A DNA stretch of 64,000 bases from Topomyia yanbarensis. Taxonomy: Eukaryota > Arthropoda > Insecta > Diptera > Culicidae. Position 1 is the first letter of the stretch; every line of letters starts with the position of its first letter. Location: the NCBI RefSeq assembly GCF_030247195.1, contig NC_080670.1, positions 96,866,401 through 96,930,400 on the forward strand, given 5' to 3'. The position numbers and the translations under genes were made by a program. The notes beneath the pieces were generated by a model. The model was not told where the DNA came from, ran no database searches, and saw nothing but the letters and a program-made list of their open reading frames with translations. Below are positions 1-12,076 of this stretch, piece after piece.

Positions 1-250
1 AAATGACGGTCTGAATTGCCCCGTAGGGAGGTCCGAATTACCCCTACATTGTAAAAGGATGGAAAAACGTAGAGGTTTGCAAATCGTCGCATAGCGCTGC
101 CATGGAGTGATGCAAATGATCCTTTCATGGCACCAAAATGTAGCTGAGGTTCCAAACTAACAATTAGGATCTTTTACCGGTAAATTTTTTCACATCTATC
201 CACCTAAAAGGGCGATTTGCTTAGGTAGGTCTGAATAGTCCCAGGTTCCC
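1..250. other. Intergenic/intronic sequence, nothing recognised
   Basis: AT-rich sequence before the R1 relic. No long reading frame, TIR or tandem repeat is visible. Confidence 0.5.
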
Positions 251-251
251 C

Positions 252-1662
252 TATATTTCTGCCAATCGTTGAGGGTCTCTTCCCGAATCACGATTCAACT
301 ACCTGGTCACCGACACCGTACGGCGAAGAAGAAGCAGGTAGCATAGCCGAGTGGCAAGCGACAAACGACGAGCTCAAAGAAACGCCGATGTGACTAAAAT
401 CCATGAAAAACCCCCGTCCGGATGGAATACCAACCGTGGCGCTGAAAGCTGCGATCCTGGCATATCCGGACATGTTCAGGATGCTACTGCTGAAGTCTTT
501 AGACGATGGTAATCCCCGAAATGAGGAAGGTGCAGAAACTGATGTTGTTGCCAAAGTCAGGGAAGTCACCGGGCCATCCAACCTCGTATAGACCAATGCC
601 ACAGCATGGCTTAAAAGAAAGAGCCAGATCCTGAAGAGCTACTTCCAGAGTAGAGCACTGCTGTACCAGACGAACAAAGCGAAGAAGGAAATGCGAGTCG
701 TTCCTCAGGGCTCCATTCTCTGTCCAACTCTTTGGAATGGGATGTACGATAGGGTCTTAACACTACAGCTGCCCAGGAAAGTGAAAATCGTCGGTTTCGT
801 GGACGACGTGTCACTAACGGTGATGAGTGAGACACTTGAAGAAATGGAGGTGTCGGTGACGGAGGCAATAGATGCGATCGAGAGCTGGATGAACGGCTCA
901 AGCTGCAAATAGCTCACCAAAGGACGGATTTGTTGTTGGACAGCAACTGCAAAGTGGTTCAGCGGATACAGATCACTGTCGAAGGGCTTGTGATTACATC
1001 GAAGCGTGCACTGAAGCAATTGGGAGTAATAATCGACGACTAATTGAGAACAACCACGTTGATTACACCTGCGAAATGTCGGTCCTTTAGCTAGTGTATC
1101 GTCATCGATACTGCGATATGGGGCTCCTGCTTGGGGTGCGGCCCTGAAAGCCAAGTGGAACCGCGAAAAGCTGAACAGGACGCTTCGACTACTGTTCGTA
1201 CGAGTTGCGATTGCGTACAGGAGGCAGTATGGCTTATCGCCGAGATGATCCCCATCTGCATCACCCTGACGGAGGATATCAAGTGCTACAATCAATGAAA
1301 CGTCAGAAACGTGAGGAAGATAATCAGAATCGATTCGATGGTGACGTGGCAGCAGGAATGGAACAATACAGAGAAAGGAAAGTGGACCTACTGGCTCAAC
1401 CAAACCTGTCGACGTGGGTCAATAGAAAACACGGAGAGATGACCTTCCACCTGAAACAGCTCCTACCGATCCACGACTGCTTAAGGAGTATCTTCATTGG
1501 TGTGGGTACGCAATGTCAACACTGTGCCTGGAGTGTGAGAACGTCGAGGAGACGCCGGAACGTCTTTGAATGTCCGAGGTTTGAAGTCTTTGAATGTCCT
1601 AGGAGAGTCGTTGAATGCCCGAGGTTTGAAGTGACGTGCAGGGAGCTACTTAAAACGGGAGG
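252..1662 (+). pseudogene. R1-clade non-LTR retrotransposon relic (RT to C-terminal zinc region)
   Basis: Degenerate reverse transcriptase of an R1-like non-LTR retrotransposon. Reading along the plus strand with frame changes, one finds the RT N-terminal motif RPDGIPTVALKAAILAYPD (about 409-465), then VPQGSILCPTLWN (about 697) and the catalytic-box equivalent GFVDDVSLTV (about 795), where the usual A-D-D is V-D-D. The region after RT follows (IESWM...LKQLGVIIDD, about 880-1040), then the C-terminal [13 protein letters not shown] (about 1420) and FECPRF zinc-region motifs (about 1567-1630). R1 ORF2 is normally about 1000 residues; only the RT and C-terminal part remain, with a stop near 393 and frameshifts near 910 and 1050. 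The FECPRF motif occurs three times in tandem. A paralogous relic lies at 14205-14735 and another, split, at 21979-23540. The clade call rests on remembered motif order; the family is not named. Confidence 0.8.
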
Positions 1663-1734
1663 AATATATGTCCCGATTTTATCAATGTACCTTTTTTATC
1701 AGCTTAAAATTCGCCACGGGGCTGATAAAAACGG

Positions 1735-2193
<459 letters not shown>

Positions 2194-2254
2194 GGGGCCG
2201 TACACAAATAACATAATTTTTTTTCGGCGAATTTCGACTACTTCTTCCCCCTCG
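2194..2254 (+). mobile_element. Truncated end of a Harbinger-like MITE (GGGGCCGTACAC family)
   Basis: It starts with the same ggggccgtacacaaa terminus as the complete element at 40569-41327 and is cut off at 2254, exactly where the left arm of the palindrome begins. Confidence 0.6.
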
Positions 2255-2640
2255 TCCGGTTGATGTTTGTGTTCAGTGTTTCGGAGATTGGGTCAAGCAA
2301 TAATTTGAGTCCCTACCACTCGAAACAACTTGGATGGATAGCGACTAGTTTCAGACATGCCTCCATGAATACCTGCTTATTTATAGCTACAAGCTGTGTG
2401 GCGATCACTCGAGTCTTTTTGGCAGTTGGTTCCGTTGAACGCATTAAGTTTTTTTTGTGGATGTTGTGAACGGCAGTGTCGAATAAAATTACCTACATCC
2501 CAGGAAGCTGCAGACTGGGAATACCGACATCCGCTCATGGGATCGAGTGAACAAAACCAACCTTCATCCTCTTTGCGCACAGATTCTCTGGCTATTTGCG
2601 TAAAAGACGTTTTTCGCTTGACCGGCTTATTTGTCTCCAT
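2255..2640 (-). pseudogene. Inverted duplicate of the hAT transposase first exon (BED finger)
   Basis: This reads METNKPVKRKTSFTQ from 2640 downward and repeats the first 87 codons of the hAT gene at 7590. At least one residue differs (Asp instead of Val at residue 48). It stops at the outer edge of the palindrome, so it can encode only a BED-type zinc finger (C30, C38, H55, H60) with no catalytic domain. Confidence 0.85.
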
Positions 2641-4642
2641 TTTTGTTCTTCTATAACACTACCAATAATTTTCGCACTAAACCGCGCGTGTCTTGCTTCA
2701 TTGAGCTGAAAATCACTTTTAACGTCATACAAACTAATATGGAAGTTGCCAGCGCGAATGTTTTACGCATATGCTTTTCCTTCTTCGATCATTATTTCAA
2801 TTAGAAATACTGATCATAATTTTAGTTATTGGATGTGCAAGAAGAAAAAAGTGTCTGGCTAGTATGTTTTTCGCCAAGATTGACATATTTACCAGTGCTA
2901 ATAAGAACAATTTTTATACCGTTTAGGAGAGTTTTTAATTCAGCAAAAAGGTCACATTTCCGTTTTTAAACGTGGTGGCAAAATTTGCGTTATAAATTAT
3001 TCCCTGTTCTAAGTAGATATTTACGTTTTCATTTACTATGCATGTCAGAATACTATCCTTGCTAATAATATATACTGGCAACTCGTTTAACTGGTGGCAG
3101 CTGACAGGTGAGTGCCACACACAAAAACAGAGATCGGAAACCATACATATTGCAATAACTGAGTGGTCTCTCTGTCTCTTTCACGCAAACTGTTTAGCGA
3201 CTGTGGAGAAATGGCGAATGGGTGATAACGCAATCAAAGCTGTTGTCATTTACTGGGCTCACATTAACCATAGCATGTAACTCTTGAGTCGCTCATTTGA
3301 CAGACGCAGAAACCAGATCAATTGCTGTTGACGATGACTTTTACTATATTGTCAATGTCTTTTGACATGATTGACAAATCGCAGCTCTGACCCGGATAAT
3401 GTAGCCTACATAATGACAAGCGACGTAAAGACGTGGAACGCAGTAAACAGGGATATTATGTAGATCATGACCGCCTTACAGCGGAATGGACATCGAGCAA
3501 AGGTTTCGGGAGAGCAATCACCGCCAGGGAACTCTCCGCAGGAATAAGCTAGATCCACCGCCGAGGACTAGTCGAGTAGACTGCAACAGAGCACCGAGTA
3601 TAAGGCGTCGAAACGCCAGCGCACCGGACGTCACGCTCTATGCGGATTCGTCAGACCGACCGAGGAACCTCACCGGTTGTTCCGATAGAAAAATTGCGAA
3701 AACCAAAGAAGAATCGATATTGTGAGAACTTTTTTCGCCAGGGAACTCTCCGTCAGCGTAAGCTATATTCACCGCTGGGAACTAGACTGAGTGGATCGCG
3801 TCGAGACACCACTAGGTGCGGGTCATCGGCGCACCAGTGCACCGGACACCCTGCTTCACCAGAATCGCCATACTGACCTCGGCACCTAGCTGATTGGCTC
3901 GATCTCGGGAGAACTTCTCTGTCGGAGTGGGTCAGGTCCATCGTCGGGGACTAGACCGAGTTGTTCGCGAACAAGTCGAGGAGCTGAATGGAACATGAAG
4001 GAAATAGTGTTAAATGGCCCAAGAAGAGAACTAAAGGGCTTAAAGGAGTTGCGGTGCTAAATGGCACCGGTCACGGAACCAAAGGGCTCAAGAAGTTGTG
4101 GTACTGAAACCAAATAAGAATCGGTATCGGGAGAACTTCTTTCGTCTGGGACCTCTCCGTCAGCGTACAGTCAGATTCACCGCTGAGAACTAGACTGCGT
4201 AGACCGCGACGACACACCACCAGTCGCGTCGGTGGTCGGAGTTGCCGAACTGATCTCTGCACCTGGCTGGTTGGCTCGCTTTCGAACATCTCTCGCCGGG
4301 GAACTCTTCGTCGGAGTAGGCTAGATCTATAGTCGGGGACTAGACTAAGTAGTTCGTGAACCAGTCGGAAGCTCAACGAGGAAGTGGTACTGAATGGCAC
4401 AAGGGAACTGAAGGGCTTAGTGAATTAGACAGTCTGAAGTTTGCCGCCCAGATTGTCCTCATAGGGGAAGAGCATTAATTCTAGACTCACAGCTAGCTTT
4501 CCTACCTTGACTAACCACACCCGTTCCCTGAGTTGTTGGTTTTTGAACATTTTATGCCTGCTCAGAATGTTTTTGAACATTTTTTCATATATATAAACAT
4601 AAAAAGAGAATATTTCTTACTACGACACTGGTACGGTACCAT

Positions 4643-4766
4643 GGAGCTTGCATAAATAACGTAGCACTTTAGGGGGTAGAGGGGTATAGCAAATTTGTGA
4701 CTATGTGAGACGAGGGAGAATATTATGACAAAATGTTACGAGGGGGAAGAAGTTGTGTACGGCCCC
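4643..4766 (-). mobile_element. Harbinger-like MITE copy in left palindrome arm
   Basis: Mirror of 5525-5648. It carries the ggggccgtacac terminus next to the 144-bp block and a gctacgtcatttatg subterminal motif at the other end. Confidence 0.6.
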
Positions 4767-4984
4767 AATGGGTGGGGTTACGATATGGGTCGAGCTAACT
4801 GGGGCTCAGCATTTTCGATGCGCACAAATAAATTAGCCGAGATTTTAATCTAGCTTTCCGAATTTGAGAATCGTCGATTTGTTTTTTGTCGAAGTTTTAA
4901 AGGTCTAATGTCTAGCGCTTGGCTGCTGAATGCCTAGACTTGTCGTCGTCCCTACCCCCGCGGTAGCAGTGATCAAATGGTGCA

Positions 4985-5306
<322 letters not shown>

Positions 5307-5524
5307 TGCACCATTTGATCACTGCTACCGCGGGGGTAGGGACGACGACAAGTCTAGGCATCCAGCAGCCAAGCGCTAGACATTAGACCTTTTAAACTTC
5401 GACAAAAAACAAATCGACGATTCTCAAATTCGGAAAGCTAGATTAAAATCTCGGCTAATTTATTTGTGCGCATCGAAAATGCTGAGCCCCAGTTTGCTCG
5501 ACCCATATCGTAACCCCACCCATT

Positions 5525-5648
5525 GGGGCCGTACACAACTTCTTCCCCCTCGTAACATTTTGTCATAATATTCTCCCTCGTCTCACATAGTCACAAATTT
5601 GCTATACCCCTCTACCCCCTAAAGTGCTACGTCATTTATGCAAGCTCC
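5525..5648 (+). mobile_element. Harbinger-like MITE copy in right palindrome arm
   Basis: About 124 bp. It begins ggggccgtacac and ends gctacgtcatttatgc followed by aagctcc. The same two ends bound the 759-bp element at 40569-41327, so this is a short deletion derivative. No transposase is present. Confidence 0.6.
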
Positions 5649-5910
5649 ATGGTACCGTACCAGTGTCGTAGTAAGAAATATTCTCTTTTTATGTTTATAT
5701 ATATGAAAAAATGTTCAAAAACATTCTGAGCAGGCATAAAATGTTCAAAAACCAACAACTCAGGGAACGGGTGTGGTTAGTCAAGGTAGGAAAGCTAGCT
5801 GTGAGTCTAGAATTAATGCTCTTCCCCTATGAGGACAATCTGGGCGGCAAACTTCAGACTGTCTAATTTACTAAGCCCTTCAGTTCCCTTGTGCCATTCA
5901 GTACCACTTC

Positions 5911-6760
5911 CTCGTTGAGCTTCCGACTGGTTCACGAACTACTCAGTCTAGTCCCCGACTATAGATCTAGCCTACTCCGACGAAGAGTTCCCCGGCGAGA
6001 GATGTTCGAAAGCGAGCCAACCAGCCAGGTGCAGAGATCAGTTCGGCAACTCCGACCACCGACGCGACTGGTGGTGTGTCGTCGCGGTCTACGCAGTCTA
6101 GTTCTCAGCGGTGAATCTGACTGTACGCTGACGGAGAGGTCCCAGACGAAAGAAGTTCTCCCGATACCGATTCTTATTAAACTCCTTTAAGCCCTTTAGT
6201 TCTCTTCTTGGGCCATTTAACACTATTTCCTTCATGTTCCATTCAGCTCCTCGACTTGTTCGCGAACAACTCGGTCTAGTCCCCGACGATGGACCTGACC
6301 CACTCCGACAGAGAAGTTCTCCCGAGATCGAGCCAATCAGCTAGGTGCCGAGGTCAGTTTGGCGATTCTGGTGAAGCAGGGTGTCCGGTGCACTGGTGCG
6401 CCGATGACCCGCACCTAGTGGTGTCTCGACGCGATCTACTCAGTCTAGTTCCCAGCGGTGAATATAGCTTACGCTGACGGAGAGTTCCCTGGCGAAAAAA
6501 GTTCTCACAATATCGATTCTTCTTTGGTTTTCGCAATTTTTCTATCGGAACAACCGGTGAGGTTCCTCGGTCGGTCTGACGAATCCGCATAGAGCGTGAC
6601 GTCCGGTGCGCTGGCGTTTCGACGCCTTATACTCGGTGCTCTGTTGCAGTCTACTCGACTAGTCCTCGGCGGTGGATCTAGCTTATTCCTGCGGAGAGTT
6701 CCCTGGCGGTGATTGCTCTCCCGAAACCTTTGCTCGATGTCCATTCCGCTGTAAGGCGGT
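5911..6760 (+). repeat. Diverged tandem subrepeats upstream of hAT gene
   Basis: A motif of about 60 bp (core gtctagtccccgac ... ctgacggagagttccc) recurs five times at roughly 160-bp spacing. The spacing suggests two and a half units of about 330 bp. The mirrored set is at about 3470-4380. The block is GC-richer than its surroundings. Short frames inside it are not supported as genes. Confidence 0.6.
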
Positions 6761-9041
6761 CATGATCTACATAATATCCCTGTTTACTGCGTTCCACGTC
6801 TTTACGTCGCTTGTCATTATGTAGGCTACATTATCCGGGTCAGAGCTGCGATTTGTCAATCATGTCAAAAGACATTGACAATATAGTAAAAGTCATCGTC
6901 AACAGCAATTGATCTGGTTTCTGCGTCTGTCAAATGAGCGACTCAAGAGTTACATGCTATGGTTAATGTGAGCCCAGTAAATGACAACAGCTTTGATTGC
7001 GTTATCACCCATTCGCCATTTCTCCACAGTCGCTAAACAGTTTGCGTGAAAGAGACAGAGAGACCACTCAGTTATTGCAATATGTATGGTTTCCGATCTC
7101 TGTTTTTGTGTGTGGCACTCACCTGTCAGCTGCCACCAGTTAAACGAGTTGCCAGTATATATTATTAGCAAGGATAGTATTCTGACATGCATAGTAAATG
7201 AAAACGTAAATATCTACTTAGAACAGGGAATAATTTATAACGCAAATTTTGCCACCACGTTTAAAAACGGAAATGTGACCTTTTTGCTGAATTAAAAACT
7301 CTCCTAAACGGTATAAAAATTGTTCTTATTAGCACTGGTAAATATGTCAATCTTGGCGAAAAACATACTAGCCAGACACTTTTTTCTTTTTGCACATCCA
7401 ATAACTAAAATTATGATCAGTATTTCTAATTGAAATAATGATCGAAGAAGGAAAAGCATATGCGTAAAACATTCGCGCTGGCAACTTCCATATTAGTTTG
7501 TATGACGTTAAAAGTGATTTTCAGCTCAATGAAGCAAGACACGCGCGGTTTAGTGCGAAAATTATTGGTAGTGTTATAGAAGAACAAAAATGGAGACAAA
7601 TAAGCCGGTCAAGCGAAAAACGTCTTTTACGCAAATAGCCAGAGAATCTGTGCGCAAAGAGGATGAAGGTTGGTTTTGTTCACTCGATCCCATGAGCGGA
7701 TGTCGGTATTCCCAGTCTGCAGCTTCCTGGGTTGTAGGTAATTTTATTCGACACTGCCGTTCACAACATCCACAAAAAAAACTTAATGCGTTCAACGGAA
7801 CCAACTGCCAAAAAGACTCGAGTGATCGCCACACAGCTTGTAGCTATAAATAAGCCGGTATTCGTGGAGGCATGTCTGAAACTAGTCGCTATCCATCCAA
7901 GTTGTTTCGAGTGGTAGGGACTCAAATTATTGCTTGACCCAATCTCCGAAACACTGAACACAAACATCAACCGGACAAACATCAAAATACACCTGGATGT
8001 AGCTGCCAAACGAGTACAGCAAGCAATCCGAGAAGAAACAAGCGGAAAACTTATATCGTTGAAGCTAGATTCCGCCTCGAGGCATCATCGAGACATCCTC
8101 GGAATCAATATTCAGTTCGAGAAAGATTCTGAGATTGTGATTCGCACACTAGGTAAGTCTTAAATTGCGCCATCTTTGTCAAGTAACAACAATTTGTTCA
8201 GCAATTTTAAAACAGCATATGCATGGTGACTATTAATATCATCATTTTTTAATTTTCTTGTTGAAGCCGTGTCAAATCTGAGTTTTCTAACGATTTCTTC
8301 AATACAGGTATGCTGGAAGTGAAAGAAAGCCAGACTGGTAATTTTCTCAAGGGCAAGATATTGGATGTATTGAAGGCCTACGATATCGACATCAATCAAG
8401 TATTCTCCACCACAACGGATAATGGTGCGAATATGATCGCTGCTATCAAATCAGTCCAACATACAATCGCTAGTGCAGACACAATGTCATGTGATGACGA
8501 TGAAGATGAACAGGCCGACGAGGTATCGACATCAATAAAGGCTGAGCTCTCGAATCAATTAAGTTTGGTGAGATGCGCTGCACACACCCTCCAGCTAGCG
8601 GTTTCCGACGTGATTAAAAAAAATGACGAGAGAATCCGAAAAGTGACCAATGTAGTGAAGAAGACAAGGAAGACTAAATACACTCTATATTTCGAGCACA
8701 AACAGGCATCCAAAGCTCCCCTTTGGAGCTTTGCTCGGTGGGCTGGAAGGTATAAAATGGTGAAATCAATAGTCAAGCAAGAGCCTTTTTACATCGAACT
8801 TGGCATACAGTATGAAGATATCGGTATGTATATGTATATGTTGAATGATTCCAAATAACAATGGGGTTGGTTTGCTCTTAAATGATTTTGAATTGTTTTA
8901 CAGTATTCTCATCCGAAGACTGGCTCTTCATGAAAAACTTCGTCGCAACGTTTACACCGGTTTACAAATTAACAAAACGGCTTCAAAACAACCACGTAGC
9001 ATTGAATGACTTCTATATACAATGGCTTAACATAATGCGGA

Positions 9042-9433
9042 TTTCATGGAGCAGTGGGGAGCTGGGAAGGTGGCTACATTCGATAATCCCTAAGGTATCG
9101 ACGAAACCTTGGTTCAAGGGGATGGATGTGGGTCGTGACTTCATTCGCGTGATGTCGCGACTCATGGCAAACCATTACACGCTGGATGCACATCTCCGGC
9201 GTATTGGGCTCGTGGATAGTGGTATCTGCGCTTGTGGCGACGGCTATCACGACATCGAGCACATTGTCTGGGCGTGCACCGAGTACAGTTCCGCCAGGTC
9301 TCGGCTAATGGATACCCTGCGGGCCCGAGGAAGACCAACCAACGTCCCGGTTCGAGATGTGCTGGCAAGCCGCGATGTCCTCTATATGTCCCTTATATAC
9401 ACGTTCCTCAAAACCATCAACATACAAGTCTAA
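9042..9433 (+). CDS. C-terminal fragment of non-LTR ORF2 (I/LOA-like)
   Basis: About 130 residues open to a stop at 9431-9433. WFKGMDVGRDFIRVMSRLM is followed by CACGDGYHDIEHIVWAC, a Cys-His cluster typical of the end of I/LOA-type ORF2 proteins. No RT, RNase H or endonuclease remains because of 5' truncation, and there is no own start codon. The clade is inferred from remembered mosquito elements and could be wrong; that it is a non-LTR C-terminus is well supported by the A-tail and TSD. Confidence 0.7.
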
Positions 9434-10259
9434 CTGCCCCTTCTTATTTTCCTTATCATTCTCAGAACTCTCTTCCACCTGTATCAAAGCATCTGTATCG
9501 AATGAGCCAACAAACACGGGACCTACGGCACGAACATAACACGCTTAACTCGAAATGTAGCCGATCCACATCTGAGCCGTACTACGAAATCGTCTGGAAA
9601 AACCCCTGCCATCTTGAGGAGGACCACCCGGCGTCCCAGTACATGATTCCCCTGATAAAGGCCACCCGAGTTTGTAATCCATCCGTTGATGCCGTTGATA
9701 ACGATGCCTGAAACTGAAATAATTTTCTCTCCCTGCCATCTTTGTCTACCCTCCCTCCCCTGACTCTTATACCCAGAAGTAAAACCCCTACCCCCCCCCC
9801 AATATATCACGAAGCATTTAGCTCTTCTTGTCTCTTCTAGTTTTAACTATTATATTATATAATCTCGTTGAAAATGCCCAACTCTACTACCCACAAAAAT
9901 AACTATAATTACGAATCTTTACAAAATTCAATCATGCCCTCTAGTTATTCCTAGTTTTAAGTTAGTCGTAAAAAATTGTCCCCCTTAGTTAAACATTATT
10001 TGCTCCAATAATCTCACTGATAAAAATGTCAAACCATATTGCCACAAAAACTAAATGACCCCCCTAATCTTATGAAAATAATATTATCCCCTTGTGTAGA
10101 TATATAAGATAGCTATAAAATCGCATTAGTTTCATTTTTAAAAAAATCAATATGTAATCCCCTAGTTTTAAGCAATTTAAAATGTAAAACAAAGCAAAAT
10201 TGGCACCTTTAAGCTAACGCAACGTGCCTTATCAAATAAACGATTTGAATATAAAAAAA
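9434..10259 (+). other. 3' UTR of the inserted non-LTR element
   Basis: About 825 bp of AT-rich sequence between the ORF2 stop and the A-tail. A C-rich run lies at about 9789-9800. Small frames are not supported. Confidence 0.7.
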
Positions 10260-11269
10260 AACATAATGCGGACTATCGAAAATGAGATTCACAACCCGTT
10301 TTGTGAATCTTTGCTGCAAGCCTTAAAAAATCGCTTGGCAAAAATGAAGGAAAATATGGCTTTCAAAGCATCACTCTTTTTAGACCCGCGATTCAATTTT
10401 TCTGGTTCAACATTATTTCCATCAGTAGGAGAAAGAAATGCAGTCCAGGTAAACTTGATTTGTTATTCAAAATGATCAAATATTGGCCGGTTTTAAAAAA
10501 ATAACTACCATAGCAAATCTGTTAGAAGTTCTCGCAAGATACTTTAGAGTAGAAAGTGGGTATATGTGTGGGATTCCAAAAAATTAAAAAAAAATTAAAA
10601 CTTGGGTCTGCTAGGTTTATCTCTTTTTGACACTACACCGGTGTACCACCAGGGAAAAACGAAAATGCTATTAGAAGTTCAATATCATTAAATGTAATAT
10701 TAAGTATTCTGGGTAGACGCTTTACTGACTTATGCTTATTTATACTTTAACAATCTATGTTTCAGGATTTCATAACTCAAACGTGGCATCGCATCAGTCG
10801 CCTGGATCCCAGTTCTTCAGCAGCATCAGAATTAGATGCTGATGCAGGGCAGTCTGGTAATCGAGAGATGGCTGATATGGACATGTACATGACGGAACTA
10901 TTCGGTGGTGCTTCTTTATTTGATTCTAGCGTCTCAGACGGTCCTTCTTTTAGAAAACAAATGCAGCAATTGGCAGCTGAGCCACGACAACCGTATAATT
11001 ACGATGTGTTCAAACACTGGTCGTCAAGAAAGCATACACATCGTGAACTGCATGCGGTAGCCATGGTGGTTTTTGCTGTGCCAGCTACGCAGGTATCTGT
11101 GGAAAGAGCATTTAGTGCCCTAGCTTTAGTGCTTTCTGACCTCAGAACCGGATTGTCCGAAGATACGCTGGAACATATTCTTTTGCTTAAGTTAAACAAA
11201 GATGTTTTCGAAAAAGTTATGCCAACATTATATGATTGGAAACACGCTTCGCCTGAAGAAAATCAATAG

Positions 11270-11930
11270 AAATTAATATTAGTCAGTATACCTAAAAAGA
11301 AAATATGCAAATTTCCTATGAATTAAAATAATTTCCATCAATCCACAAAGTATATATTTTTTAGCAATCCGATGAAACTGCAATCATTTCGATCCCTCCC
11401 GCAAGACGAATTTTGCAAAATCGTACCATTGTCTGCCAAGGTTCTCGACAAGAGGACAAGATTTTGTGCATGTTTGTCTCAGAGTGTGATATCGCGTACT
11501 CTAGTTTGTCTACTCCTATAAAATGTTCTCCTGATGGTGCATTTTAGTCATTGTTATCTGCCGTATAAAAAATTTAAATTGAAACTGCTTCAGTCCTCTA
11601 TAATTGAGCAAAAGACATGATATGGACTGGGAGAACAATCTCCCTTTCTTAGATACTTGAGAAATATTCGCCTCAACCAACTTTCCGAAATCTGCCCAAA
11701 CGGAATGCCCATTAGAACCACTAGGCGACTCCAATAAATCACACCTATCTGAGGAAGAAATTTGGAAGCATACCCAAGGTCAAAAGAGTCGACATATAGT
11801 AGAATCCCACACATATACTCACTGCTTTCTCGCCGATGTGTTATGATATCCTAACCAGAATATTATTTGATGACATCTAAAGAGTTCACAATCCTATAAA
11901 AAAGAGGACTGTACGGTAACCAAGTGCCAC
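11270..11930. other. Presumed hAT 3' flank, no gene
   Basis: Downstream of the hAT stop codon. I looked for a hAT terminus (CAG or TAG start with 8-bp TSD) matching any sequence upstream of 7590 and found none. Confidence 0.4.
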
Positions 11931-11938
11931 ATTAGGAC

Positions 11939-12068
11939 AAGAGGTGTGCGCCACGCCGCCGCCGCCGCGCCACGCCGACGATTGCATGTAAAAATAGTAA
12001 GCACATCGTTGTGACGCCGGCGCGCCGCCGATTTTCACCTGAAATCGGCGGCGCGGCGCACACCTCTA
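11939..12068. mobile_element. 130-bp GC-rich hAT-type MITE
   Basis: The 8-bp TSD attaggac (11931-11938 and 12069-12076) flanks inverted ends aagaggtgtgcgcc / tagaggtgtgcgcc. The interior is almost entirely GCC/GCG-type sequence, able to fold end to end, in an otherwise AT-rich region. The 8-bp TSD is the hAT signature. There is no coding capacity. Confidence 0.92.
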
Positions 12069-12076
12069 ATTAGGAC

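Larger units (their letters stand above)
9042..10259 (+). mobile_element. 5'-truncated non-LTR retrotransposon inserted in hAT exon 3
   Basis: 1218-bp insertion bounded by a 13-bp TSD (aacataatgcgga at 9029-9041 and 10260-10272) and ending in an A-run after an aataaa signal. Removing it and one TSD copy rejoins the hAT exon in frame. It consists of the last ~130 codons of an ORF2 plus about 825 bp of 3' UTR. Confidence 0.92.
7590..11269 (+). pseudogene. hAT-superfamily transposase, spliced, broken
   Basis: Cut-and-paste DNA transposase of the hAT superfamily. Exon 1 (7590-8152) starts with a BED zinc finger (C30, C38, H55, H60), then carries a frameshift near 7780 and an in-frame stop at about 7914 just before GLKLLLDPI. 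Intron 1 is 8153-8307 (gtaagt...acag). Exon 2 (8308-8823) has the catalytic region with STTTDNGANM and RCAAHTLQLAV. Intron 2 is 8824-8903. Exon 3 (from 8904) runs to 9041, where a retroelement is inserted, and resumes at 10273-10448. Intron 3 is 10449-10765. Exon 4 (10766-11269) holds the hAT C-terminal dimerisation domain (VPATQVSVERAFSALALVLS). All three introns keep GT-AG ends and consistent phase, so the gene was once functional. hAT termini and an 8-bp TSD for the whole element were not found, so its limits are unknown. Confidence 0.9.

Noticed and set aside
6841..6860. cagagctgcgatttgtcaat as the left terminus of the hAT element
   Set aside because: No inverted partner or 8-bp duplication was found downstream of 11269.
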